The notes beneath the pieces were generated by a model that did not search any database, was not told the origin of the DNA, and saw only the letters and a list, made by a program, of their open reading frames with translations. Positions 9,338 to 17,618 of a stretch of DNA of 64,000 bases are shown here, piece after piece (positions within the stretch are counted from its first letter, which is position 1; each line of letters starts with the position of its first letter). This DNA is from Sphingomonadales bacterium (GTDB lineage: Bacteria > Pseudomonadota > Alphaproteobacteria > Sphingomonadales > Sphingomonadaceae), in contig JADJGU010000001.1 of assembly GCA_016707885.1 (NCBI GenBank), forward strand, positions 62,001-126,000, written 5' to 3'. The translations under genes and the position numbers were made by a program.

Positions 9338-10645
9338 GTGCGCGGTTCGTTCAAGATTGCTGCACTTTTCAGCACATTTTTGTTTGCATCCGCCGGGTTC
9401 GCCCAGGATGTCGTGGCAGAAGCCGTCCCCGACAGCGGTGACACAGCCTGGATTTTGACGGCCTCCGCGCTGGTGCTGATGATGACGCTGCCCGGTCTGG
9501 CGCTCTTCTATGGCGGGCTGGTGCGCACCAAGAATTTCCTTTCGGTCCTGATCCAATGTGGTGCGATTGCGGCGATCACTTCACTGCTGTGGATCGTGAT
9601 CGGCTACAGCCTCGCTTTCTCTGCATCTGAAGGCACGGTGATCGGCAATCTGCAAAATATGATGTTCGCCAACATGTTTGCGATGCGCGACGGACAAACA
9701 ATCGGAGAGCTGGTGTTCGGCCTTTTCCAGATGACCTTTGCGATAATCACGCCCGCCCTGATCGTTGGCGCATGGGTCGAGCGCGCGCGTTTTGGCTGGG
9801 TGGTTGCTTTCAGCGCCTTGTGGAGCCTGCTGGTATATGTCCCCGTCGCCCGCTGGGTTTGGGGCAATGGCTTCCTTGCCAATCAGGGTGTGATCGATTT
9901 TGCCGGCGGAATAGTGGTGCACACCACCGCTGGTGTCTCTGCATTGGTTGTCGCATTGATGTTCGGCAAGCGCATCGGATTTCCACGCACGCTCATGCTG
10001 CCACACAGCCCTGCGCTCACTGTGGCAGGCGCAGGCCTGCTATGGGTCGGTTGGTTCGGCTTCAATGGCGGTTCTGCGCTTGCGGCGAGCGACGACGGAG
10101 CGGCAACCGCGATCATCGTCACCCATCTGGCAGCCTCGGTCGCAGCTTTGGTCTGGATGCTGCTGGAGAAGATTAAAGTCGGCAAGGCGACAGCCGTCGG
10201 CTTTGCGACCGGTGCGGTTGCTGGACTTGCGACCATAACACCAGCTTCAGGTTCGGTCGGCCCTGTCGGCGCCATCATCCTGGGCGTGCTCGCAGGCGTG
10301 GTCTGCTTTTACGCGGTGCATCTGGTCAAAAGCAAATTGCAGATCGACGACTCGCTCGACGTATTCGCGGTGCACGGCGTGGGCGGCATCATGGGTTCGA
10401 TCCTGCTTGCGATCCTCGTATCGCCCACCTTTGGTGGCAATGGCTATGCAGAAGGGATGGCGATGGGCAGCCAGCTTTGGTCACAAATCAAGGGCGTTGG
10501 CATTGTCGGCGTTTATTCGGCGGTAGTGACGCTGATCATCGGCTACATGGTTGCAATGGTAATACCGATGCGGGTCAGCGAAGAGCAGGAACGCGACGGG
10601 CTCGACATTTCAAACCACGGCGAAAGGGCGTGGGATCTGGATTGA
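9338..10645 (+). CDS. amt: Ammonium channel/transporter Amt
   Basis: A 435-residue inner-membrane ammonia channel of the Amt/MEP/Rh family. A cleavable-looking signal sequence (to SAGFA) precedes about eleven hydrophobic helices. Family hallmarks include LPGLALFYGGLVRTKN, DFAGGIVVHTTAG and DVFAVHGVGGIMG, with the paired pore histidines. The GTG start is supported by a strong GGGGAGG site about 7 bases upstream. Unlike in many bacteria, no glnK (PII) gene lies next to it: the next gene is a convergent PilZ protein. Length is ordinary for a signal-peptide-bearing Amt. Confidence 0.95.
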   Translation: MRGSFKIAALFSTFLFASAGFAQDVVAEAVPDSGDTAWILTASALVLMMTLPGLALFYGGLVRTKNFLSVLIQCGAIAAITSLLWIVIGYSLAFSASEGTVIGNLQNMMFANMFAMRDGQTIGELVFGLFQMTFAIITPALIVGAWVERARFGWVVAFSALWSLLVYVPVARWVWGNGFLANQGVIDFAGGIVVHTTAGVSALVVALMFGKRIGFPRTLMLPHSPALTVAGAGLLWVGWFGFNGGSALAASDDGAATAIIVTHLAASVAALVWMLLEKIKVGKATAVGFATGAVAGLATITPASGSVGPVGAIILGVLAGVVCFYAVHLVKSKLQIDDSLDVFAVHGVGGIMGSILLAILVSPTFGGNGYAEGMAMGSQLWSQIKGVGIVGVYSAVVTLIIGYMVAMVIPMRVSEEQERDGLDISNHGERAWDLD

Positions 10646-10657
10646 GTGTTGGTGCGC

Positions 10658-10990
10658 TCAGTCAAAAACCAGCGTAAGCGACCGGAAGAGGTCTCTTTCG
10701 AGCGGCTCATCAAAGCGGCAGCCCAGTTTTCCGCCGTCGCACCAGACGGTGCAGGCCGCAATCGCTTTGCCACCGGCGAAGCGCAGCCATAGCCGCTCGC
10801 CGGGTTTGAACTCTCCGTCGACGGATATGCGGCAGCCATAGACCGACAGGTCGTCCAACGCGGCATCAGCTGGTTGTCGCCCAAGTCCTCTTATGCTCGC
10901 GCGCTTTATGGCAACTGGATGTCGCGCAGCACCGCGCTGTTCAAGCCGCGCCGGTGCCACTTTACGATAGGCGGATGTTGCTAAACCCAT
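10658..10990 (-). CDS. PilZ domain protein
   Basis: A 110-residue stand-alone PilZ domain, expected to bind cyclic di-GMP. The N-terminal arginine-rich stretch (EQRGAARHPVAIKR) stands for the RxxxR motif, and LDDLSVYGCRI is the D/NxSxxG motif. The rest of the barrel, with GCRFDEPLERDLF, closes the domain. Such proteins usually signal to motility, exopolysaccharide or cell-cycle targets; no target is adjacent. It is convergent with amt, 12 bases apart. Length is normal for a single PilZ domain. Confidence 0.85.
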   Translation of the reverse strand: MGLATSAYRKVAPARLEQRGAARHPVAIKRASIRGLGRQPADAALDDLSVYGCRISVDGEFKPGERLWLRFAGGKAIAACTVWCDGGKLGCRFDEPLERDLFRSLTLVFD

Positions 10991-11057
10991 ACCCTGTTCC
11001 CCAATAGACCGAAGTCTACGGGAACAAGGTCAACGATTGGTAAATGTAAAATTCGGC

Positions 11058-12461
11058 TTAGTCGCCCGTCAATATACGGTCGACGAGCTGCTTCACCGTG
11101 GGCACGAAGCCATTGGAATAAAAGGGATCGCGCCCGAATTCATAGGCCGAGTGCCCGGCAAACATCAGGTTTTCGTCGATCGGCGAACCATGCGCGATAT
11201 TCTGCAGTGCCTTTTGAATGCAGAAACTGCGCGGATCGGCGAGGCGACCGGTCGTATTATTCTCATGGTCTTTCCATGACGAAAAACCGCAATGCGACAG
11301 ACAGCCCATGCAATCGGTCTGGTCCTTGCGGATGACAGCGCCTTCTTCGGGTTTGACGAAGATCACCGTATTGTCCGGCGTCTTCAGCGCCATCGTGTAC
11401 CCACGCGCATCCCATTCACGGGCACGCTGCAAGTCATGCGGCGTTACCCAGAAATTCTTGCCGCGCACGCCGACGTCGAGCGTCACGGTGTGATCGCCGG
11501 CTTGCTCGGTCGAATAGGGTATCTGCCGTTCCGACCGCGCCTGCAATTGACGCAAGAACGGGTTGATTACCGCGCTTGAATAGAAACCGGTGGGCGAGAA
11601 TTTGTGCAACAACACACCGCCTTCCGGGATCTTGGTCAGATGGTCTTTCCAGCCCTGCGGAATCGGGCTTTCCTGCGTCAGCAGGGGCCGCGTGCCATAT
11701 TGGAAAGCGATCTGACCAAGTTCGGGATTGTCGATCCAATTTTCCCAATCGCGCAGATACCAGACGCCGCCCGCCATCACGATCGGCAGTTCGTCAGGAA
11801 TGCCTTCTGCGCGCATGGTATCGCGCAGCGCCTTGACGCGCGGATAAGGATCTTCGGGCTTGGTCGGATCTTCGGCGTTGGAAAGCCCGTTATGCCCACC
11901 AGCGAGCCAGGGATCTTCATAAACCACCGCACCCAGCCATTCGGGCACCTTGTGATAAGCACGCTTCCAGAGCGCACGGAAGGCACGGGCGGAACTGATA
12001 ATCGGCAGATAATAGACGCCATATTGCGCCGCAATTTCTGACAGCTTGTAAGGCATCCCTGCCCCGCAGGTGACGCCGGTGACAAGGCCCTTGGTCTGTT
12101 CGAGAATGCCGTGGAGGATGCGCTGTGCGCCGCCCATTTCCCACAGCACATTGATGTTGATGGCACCCGTACTGCCCGCAATATCATAAGCGCGCTTCAC
12201 CTGCGCAATGCCGCCTCTTATGCCATATTCGACCAACTCTTCGTGGCGCTCTGCGCGGGTCTTGCCGAAGAAAACCTGCGGGATCATGTCGCCATTGTCG
12301 TCATAGCTGTCAGCATTGACGGCGGAAACAGTTCCGATACCGCCAGCGGCGGCCCAGGCGCCAGAGCTTGCATGATTGGTTGCGGCCACACCTTTGCCGC
12401 CTTCGATAAGCGGCCAGACTTCGCGACCACCGTAAACAATGGGTTTCAGACCCTTGAACAC
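11058..12461 (-). CDS. Nitronate monooxygenase (2-nitropropane dioxygenase family)
   Basis: A 467-residue FMN-dependent TIM-barrel protein of the nitronate monooxygenase family, which oxidises alkyl nitronates. The N-terminal region (PIVYGGREVWPLIEGGKG) and the glycine-rich flavin phosphate loop (PIVMAGGVWYLRDW) support the fold. The C-terminal part has four cysteines in C-x2-C-x3-C form (DCMGCLSHCGFS) and a further C, unusual for plain nitronate monooxygenases and suggestive of a metal or iron-sulphur site. At 467 residues it is longer than the usual 320-380, mainly through this C-terminal extension. The true substrate is uncertain. Confidence 0.75.
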   Translation of the reverse strand: MFKGLKPIVYGGREVWPLIEGGKGVAATNHASSGAWAAAGGIGTVSAVNADSYDDNGDMIPQVFFGKTRAERHEELVEYGIRGGIAQVKRAYDIAGSTGAININVLWEMGGAQRILHGILEQTKGLVTGVTCGAGMPYKLSEIAAQYGVYYLPIISSARAFRALWKRAYHKVPEWLGAVVYEDPWLAGGHNGLSNAEDPTKPEDPYPRVKALRDTMRAEGIPDELPIVMAGGVWYLRDWENWIDNPELGQIAFQYGTRPLLTQESPIPQGWKDHLTKIPEGGVLLHKFSPTGFYSSAVINPFLRQLQARSERQIPYSTEQAGDHTVTLDVGVRGKNFWVTPHDLQRAREWDARGYTMALKTPDNTVIFVKPEEGAVIRKDQTDCMGCLSHCGFSSWKDHENNTTGRLADPRSFCIQKALQNIAHGSPIDENLMFAGHSAYEFGRDPFYSNGFVPTVKQLVDRILTGD

Positions 12462-12531
12462 TCAAACTACCCCTATCATTTTGCACCAAGCGGTGCGTCT
12501 TCCCCGATGCCAGATTCGCTAAACGAATGCC

Positions 12532-13680
12532 TCAATCTTGTCGCGCAAAATCTGCGCGCCGCATGGTCGCACCGTAAAGCTGTTGATAGCGTGCCAGCAT
12601 TTCTGCCTCACCATATTCGGCCAGCGCGCGCGCATAATTGGCATGGGCGAGTTCGGTGCGCAGTTCCACGCTGCCGCCAATCTCAAGCAAAGCTGCGGCA
12701 AAACTCGCCTCATCCTCACGCGCAACAATGAACCGCCGGTTTTCACGCGACACCATCGCCGCCACATCGCCGACATTGGTCGCGACCACTGGCCGCGCGG
12801 CCGCCATCGCCTCGACCAGCGAAATCGGATATTGTTCGCTATCCGAAGACAGCGCAAAAATATCGAACAGGCCGACAAAGCGTGCCGGGTCTTTCAGGAA
12901 TCCGGGCATCATCAACCGGTCGGCGATGCCAAGCCGCTGCGCCTCCGCCATTATCGCTGCCCGTTCCGGCCCCTCGCCCGCGATCGCTAGCCGGTAATTC
13001 GGACCAGCGGCGGCCACGGCGCGTACCAGTCGGGGCAGGTTTTTAACCGCACGAAGCCCGGCGATGGTACCGACGATGATCTCACCATCTCGCTTCACAA
13101 AGCCGGGGAAGGAACCGCGCTGCGGCTTCTTCTCATAGCGGTGAACATCTACTCCATTGGGAAAACGGTAGATTTTCTCTGACGGCTGGTGCCAGACCTG
13201 CTTGGCAATCTTTTCAAGCGTCAGCGAAGGCACAACCAGTGCTGCCGAACGCTGCAAGGCAATGGTGCGAAACCAGTTGCGTTTCCAGTTCAGCTTTTCC
13301 CATTCATCCTCATTGAAGCCGTCTTCATGGTGGATCAGCGGTGGCAACCCCATGCTCGAACCGAGCAAAGTGCGCGCCATCACCCCATCCATCGCGCCCC
13401 AATTGTAACTGAGCACCAGATGGAATTTTTTCATATATTGGGCCAGCTTGCGATAGCGCCCCATACCCGGCCGCCCGTGCAGAGCAGGTGCCGCGTCGCC
13501 GGGAAATTCGACCTCGATCTTGCGATCAATCGCATCGCGCGCGCCCAAGGCGTCGGGCACGGCAGACAACACGCTATGTTTCGCCTTGCCCCCGAAATGG
13601 TTCATCAGGCGCACCGCGCGCGCCTCTTTTCCGCCAAGGTCGAAGCTGCTGAAAAGATGGAGAATGCGAACTGGTTTCAT
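12532..13680 (-). CDS. Glycosyltransferase, GT4-like
   Basis: A 382-residue GT-B fold glycosyltransferase of the group 1/GT4 type, transferring a sugar from an activated donor during polysaccharide or glycolipid assembly. The N-terminal domain begins VRILHLFSSFDLGGKEARAV with the glycine-rich acceptor-side loop. The C-terminal domain has GTIAGLRAVKNLPRLVRA and the donor-binding SSDSEQYPISLVEAMAAARPVVAT, which carries the E-x7-E motif form. The MKPVRI start at 13680 was preferred to an ATG five codons earlier because it begins directly at the first strand. No other polysaccharide genes adjoin it. Confidence 0.85.
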   Translation of the reverse strand: MKPVRILHLFSSFDLGGKEARAVRLMNHFGGKAKHSVLSAVPDALGARDAIDRKIEVEFPGDAAPALHGRPGMGRYRKLAQYMKKFHLVLSYNWGAMDGVMARTLLGSSMGLPPLIHHEDGFNEDEWEKLNWKRNWFRTIALQRSAALVVPSLTLEKIAKQVWHQPSEKIYRFPNGVDVHRYEKKPQRGSFPGFVKRDGEIIVGTIAGLRAVKNLPRLVRAVAAAGPNYRLAIAGEGPERAAIMAEAQRLGIADRLMMPGFLKDPARFVGLFDIFALSSDSEQYPISLVEAMAAARPVVATNVGDVAAMVSRENRRFIVAREDEASFAAALLEIGGSVELRTELAHANYARALAEYGEAEMLARYQQLYGATMRRADFARQD

Positions 13681-13744
13681 AACGCGAGCGTCCATAATTC
13701 AGTCGTCCGTAAAAGTCGCCAATTTCGTGAAAGGACCCGATAAA

Positions 13745-13793
13745 GTTACACAGGTTACCGGGAGGTGGGGGGGCCATTTGTTACCTGTGTCAC
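13745..13793. repeat. Imperfect inverted repeat between the HTH and glycosyltransferase genes
   Basis: Two arms, GTTACACAGGTTAC (13745-13758) and GTTACCTGTGTCAC (13780-13793), are imperfect reverse complements around a C/G-rich spacer that includes a run of seven G. The right arm ends one base before the stop codon of the HTH gene. The spacer is long for a terminator and there is no T run, so an operator or a dispersed repeat unit is more likely. Confidence 0.45.
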
Positions 13794-13794
13794 C

Positions 13795-14223
13795 TTAACG
13801 ATGGCCGCGTATCGGATGGCCTGCGCCACGCAGCGCCGCCTGTACCAAACGCATATCTGCACCGCCCTTGATGCTTACCGATCCGCCGCGCTGGACATGG
13901 ATGGTGGTGACGCCGTTAATCGCGCGTTCCATCGCGACATCGAACATGCGCTGTCTTCCAGATTCCAGAGCGCGTTCCCAACTGCGCGCAAATCCCTCCG
14001 CCCCCGGTCTGCCTAGCAGTTCGTATGCCGACTTCCGGCTCATCCCAACGGCCTTGACCGCCGCGCTAACCGAACCCATCGCCTGCAGCGCCAAGATGAA
14101 TCGCGCCTGCTGCGGCGGCGTCCAGCCATTGTGGCGATGGCGCAGTTGGGGGACGGCGGGAAAGGCGAGGTATTCATCGTCTGCGAGGAGCAGTGCGGGT
14201 GGCGGTGGAGTTGATTCGATCAT
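13795..14223 (-). CDS. Small helix-turn-helix protein
   Basis: A 142-residue protein with one recognisable helix-turn-helix: WTPPQQARFILALQAMGSVS followed by AAVKAVGMSRKSAYELLGRP, the pattern seen in Sphingomonad proteins annotated as HTH or terminase-small-subunit-like. The remainder is basic and ends GGADMRLVQAALRGAGHP. The start at MIEST (14223) was chosen because it begins just before the conserved region; the upstream in-frame extension is Cys/Pro-rich and not typical. It lies upstream of the glycosyltransferase on the same strand. Its target is unknown. Confidence 0.65.
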   Translation of the reverse strand: MIESTPPPPALLLADDEYLAFPAVPQLRHRHNGWTPPQQARFILALQAMGSVSAAVKAVGMSRKSAYELLGRPGAEGFARSWERALESGRQRMFDVAMERAINGVTTIHVQRGGSVSIKGGADMRLVQAALRGAGHPIRGHR

Positions 14224-14316
14224 GCCCGGAAAGGAGCATGGGATAGGTGATGTAGGACAGGTTTTTATCTCCAAAGCGACAAGCGCTGTCCAAAACCACG
14301 CTTCAAGCCCGAATGC

Positions 14317-15208
14317 CTATGAAATCAAAAACCGCGCGAGTGACGATGTGTCGATCGCACAATGGCCACCATAGAGCGGGTGCCACTCGACCGAAACTCC
14401 GCGTTCTTGGGCTCGTTCCGCAAGCATTTGTGCGCCTTCGAAATTGCCATAGGAATCGTACAAGCCGTTCGACAGGTACAACGCCGGATATTGTGCATCC
14501 GCGCGCTTTATAAGCTGCAAAGGCGAGATGCGTTTCCATTCCGCTTCGGTCGCCACATGGATTTTCGCCATCCACCAGATTCCGAAACCGATTTTGGGAT
14601 CTGCGCCGGTTCGCTGCAGCGCGCTTTTCATCTTTGAAAACGGATCAAAGGGCGAGATCGCATAAATGCCAGGGCACAAGGACGCGATTTTTGCGAATTT
14701 TTCGGGGTGGGTCAGCCCGGCGATCAGGACATTGAGCCCACCCATTGATTCACCGAGCAACAGCCGCCTTTTGGGAACGCCGGTCTTCTTCTCAATATCG
14801 GGCAGCCGCGTCACGAAGTCGTCGAGCAACCCGCTGTCCGGCTGCTTTCCCTTTGGAACCAGCAACCAAGTCGAGCCATAGGAAACAACAACAACCGTTG
14901 GTGGTAGAACTTTGGCGCGTTGCCAATTCGCTTGGACCATCGATGTCCAATAGCTATCGTCGTTCCAGATTTGCTCATCCAGATTGCGTCCGTGGAGATG
15001 ATAAACCACATCGCCATTCGTGCCCGCCTTTGCACGGTATCCGCAATATTTGAGTTCCTTTGGAATGGCACTTCTTTTGGGCCGGTGTGTAAGCAACCTT
15101 CTGCACGCCCTGCGGCGCAGTCAGGCGTGTCCAGGCATAATAGATTCCGGCCAGGAGCAGAATCACGATCAACCATTTGCGATAAGGTTTTTTCAGAAAT
15201 GCTGCCAA
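14317..15208 (-). pseudogene. Esterase-like alpha/beta hydrolase with apparent frameshift
   Basis: A predicted membrane-anchored or exported alpha/beta hydrolase, related to the esterase D/feruloyl esterase type. The first frame (15208 to about 15079) encodes a signal anchor (KWLIVILLLAGIYYAW). The second (to 14317) has the nucleophile elbow GESMGG, SLCPGIY, and a C-terminal GGHCAID supplying the catalytic His. Removing one A from an AAAA run at about 15073-15079 joins them into a 296-residue protein reading PAQRSAIPKELKYCGY. The homopolymer site makes a sequencing indel plausible. If real, the mutation would destroy the export signal linkage. Confidence 0.75.
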
Positions 15209-15235
15209 TTTCTCAAACCTCTCGCGAATATGAAA

Positions 15236-16092
15236 TCACCGTATCCCGGCCAGAAACTCCGCAATTGCTTTCTGCGCCTCGGCTTCATCCAAGGAAGGCG
15301 CATGGCCTATGCCTTTGACCGTCACCAGCGTCGCCTGCTTCGCCTTTTTCACCATTTTCGCAGCGGTTGCTTTCTCAAGAATATCCGATTTCTCGCCGCG
15401 CAGGACGAGCAAGGGCACATCTTCCAGCATAGAAAATAGCGGCCACAGATCGACACCCGCTTCGCCGCCCGGCAATTTGAAGGCTCCGATATCTTCATGT
15501 CATAATCAAAGACGATACGTCCGTTCGGCGCCAGCTTGCAGGTGCGCTTGGCGAAGCGCAGCCATTGTTCCAGGCCATAGCCGGGATAGATATCACCCTG
15601 CGCCTCAGCCATCGCGCGGGCGGCGTGCATCCAGGTTTCGAAACTGCGCCCCTGCCCGACATAGCCGCGGATACGTTCCGCCCCGGCCTTGCCGATTTCG
15701 GGGCCGACATCGTTCAGGATCACGCCTGCAAGCCTGTCTTTCCATTGCACAGCGAGCAGCATGGAGACAATCCCGCCCAGTGAGGTGCCGCACAGAACGA
15801 ATTTCTTGAGGTCCAGTTCGCGCAACAGGATGTCCATATCCTGCGCATAGGTCAGTGGGACATAGGTCATCGGGTCCTTGGCATAGGCGCTTTCGCCGCG
15901 GCCACGGAAGTCTATCGCTAGCATACGGCGCTTGCCATTGAGCAGGCGCGCAATGGGTTCGAAATCACGGGCGTTGCGCGTCAGGCCCGGCATACAGACC
16001 AGCGGCGCGCGAGAAGCCGGCCCGGCATAGTCGCGATAATGCAGCCGCAACTCGTCGCCCGACCACCAATAGGCGTCTTCGAAATCCGCCAT
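15236..16092 (-). pseudogene. Alpha/beta hydrolase with apparent frameshift
   Basis: A cytoplasmic alpha/beta hydrolase of about 285 residues after correction. The upstream frame holds the oxyanion region PLVCMPGLTRNARDFEP, the strand AIDFRGRGES and the nucleophile elbow CGTSLGG. The downstream frame holds the acid/His part, with PLLVLRGEKSDIL and VKGIGHAPSLDE. They join if one base is added near 15480-15484, restoring YDMKISEPFKLPGGEAGVDLW. Substrate unknown. It is divergent from selO: its ATG overlaps the region just before the selO start. The indel may be technical. Confidence 0.75.
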
Positions 16093-16132
16093 GCTTGCCT
16101 TTCTGTTCCGCTGCCCCCAGACATTGCGGACG

Positions 16133-17518
16133 ATGAATGTGAATCCCTCCCCCGCCCCCTACCGCGCTGATCCGAAAATCACCAGCCTTGGCGACAAAAT
16201 TGGTGACCCTGTACGGCCCGCCGATTTTCCCGATGCCATATTGCGCTATCGCAATGATCGATGGGCGGCGACAGTCGGGCTCGACGGGCTGAGCGATGCC
16301 GAATGGATTGAACATTTCGCCCGCTTCAAGCCTTTGCCCGACAACCTGCCGCAGCCGCTGGCGCTGCGCTATCACGGGCACCAGTTTCGTGTGTACAACC
16401 CCGATATTGGCGACGGGCGCGGTTTCCTGTTTGCGCAGTTGCGCGACCATCTGGGGCGTTTGCTTGACCTTGGCACCAAGGGATCGGGTACCACGCTCTA
16501 CAGCCGCGATGGCGATGGACGACTGACGCTGAAAGGCGCGGTGCGCGAAATTCTGGCGACAGAGATGCTCGAAGCACTGGGCGTCGAAACATCAAAAACC
16601 TTTTCGGTCATCGAAACGGGTGAGGAACTGTCGCGCAATGACGAGCCTTCGCCAACCCGTTCGGCGGTGCTGGTGCGGCTGAACCATAGCCATATCCGGA
16701 TCGGCGCGTTTCAACGGCTAGCCTATGAAGATGATGCGGAAATGGTCGATAGGCTGGCGCGCTACGTCCTCATCCACCTGTATGGCCAGGAACCCGGAGA
16801 GAACCCGGCGGCCCAATTGCTCAACGGTGCCGTCGAACGGATTGCACAGCAAGCTGCCAGCTTCATGGTGGCCGGCTTCGTGCATGGCGTGCTCAACAGC
16901 GATAATATCAACGTCACCGGGGAGAGCTTTGACTATGGCCCGTGGCGGTTCAACCCCAATTGGGATCCGCGTTTCACCGCCGCCTATTTCGACCATCAAG
17001 GTCTTTACGCTTTTGGCCGCCAGGCAGAGGCGATGCACTGGAATCTGGCACAATTGGCCATTTCGCTCCGCCTGATAAGCGAAGCGCCGCCTTTGGTCGA
17101 GGCGCTTGAACGCTTCCCGGCCCTGTTTCAGGCGGCGATTGTCAACCGTTTCCTCTGGCGACTGGGGGTGGCGTCCAAAGGCAGTGAAACGGATCGCGCT
17201 CTCGTTGAGGCGGGTGAGCGGGCGATGATTGATGCAGCAATACCGATTGCAGATTTCTTCCACTATCATCGCGGCGGAATGCTTCCAGACCGGGGCTATG
17301 AGGGCGAACGCTATTCCGCTTTCACCGAAATATTGAGCCAGTTTGAACCCGCAGCATCGACCACGTCAACTTACTGGGCGGAACACGCCCCCTGTTCGAT
17401 GCTGATCGAAGAGGTTGAGGCGATCTGGCAGGCGATAGCGTCAGACGACGACTGGATGCCGCTTTCCCGCAAGATTGAAGCCGTGCGCCAATTTGGCGCG
17501 GCGCTCAGAAACAGGTGA
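16133..17518 (+). CDS. selO: Protein adenylyltransferase SelO (YdiU/UPF0061 family)
   Basis: A 461-residue pseudokinase-fold enzyme that transfers AMP to protein side chains, linked in bacteria to redox stress. Recognisable segments are RYHGHQFRVYNPDIGDGRG, LDLGTKGSGTTLYSRDGDGR (the ATP-binding core), REILATEMLEALGV, VRLNHSHIRIGAFQR and VHGVLNSDNINVTGESFDYG with the catalytic Asn/Asp residues. The start was set at MNVNPS (16133) because the upstream in-frame extension overlaps the divergent hydrolase and is not conserved in character. The C-terminus ends FGAALRNR, without the redox Cys of longer homologues. Confidence 0.88.
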   Translation: MNVNPSPAPYRADPKITSLGDKIGDPVRPADFPDAILRYRNDRWAATVGLDGLSDAEWIEHFARFKPLPDNLPQPLALRYHGHQFRVYNPDIGDGRGFLFAQLRDHLGRLLDLGTKGSGTTLYSRDGDGRLTLKGAVREILATEMLEALGVETSKTFSVIETGEELSRNDEPSPTRSAVLVRLNHSHIRIGAFQRLAYEDDAEMVDRLARYVLIHLYGQEPGENPAAQLLNGAVERIAQQAASFMVAGFVHGVLNSDNINVTGESFDYGPWRFNPNWDPRFTAAYFDHQGLYAFGRQAEAMHWNLAQLAISLRLISEAPPLVEALERFPALFQAAIVNRFLWRLGVASKGSETDRALVEAGERAMIDAAIPIADFFHYHRGGMLPDRGYEGERYSAFTEILSQFEPAASTTSTYWAEHAPCSMLIEEVEAIWQAIASDDDWMPLSRKIEAVRQFGAALRNR

Positions 17519-17618
17519 TTTTACATACTCAAAGGCGGAGTATTTACTTGATGTAAAGCCAGAGGCGGCAAACTATGGTAAATGGCCATGAAATGATTGC
17601 GTTGGGGCAATATCGAAT

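Noticed and set aside
17520..17560. Inverted repeat TTTACAT...ATGTAAA before astD
   Set aside because: Only 7 bp and AT-rich with a wide spacer; too weak to list as a site.
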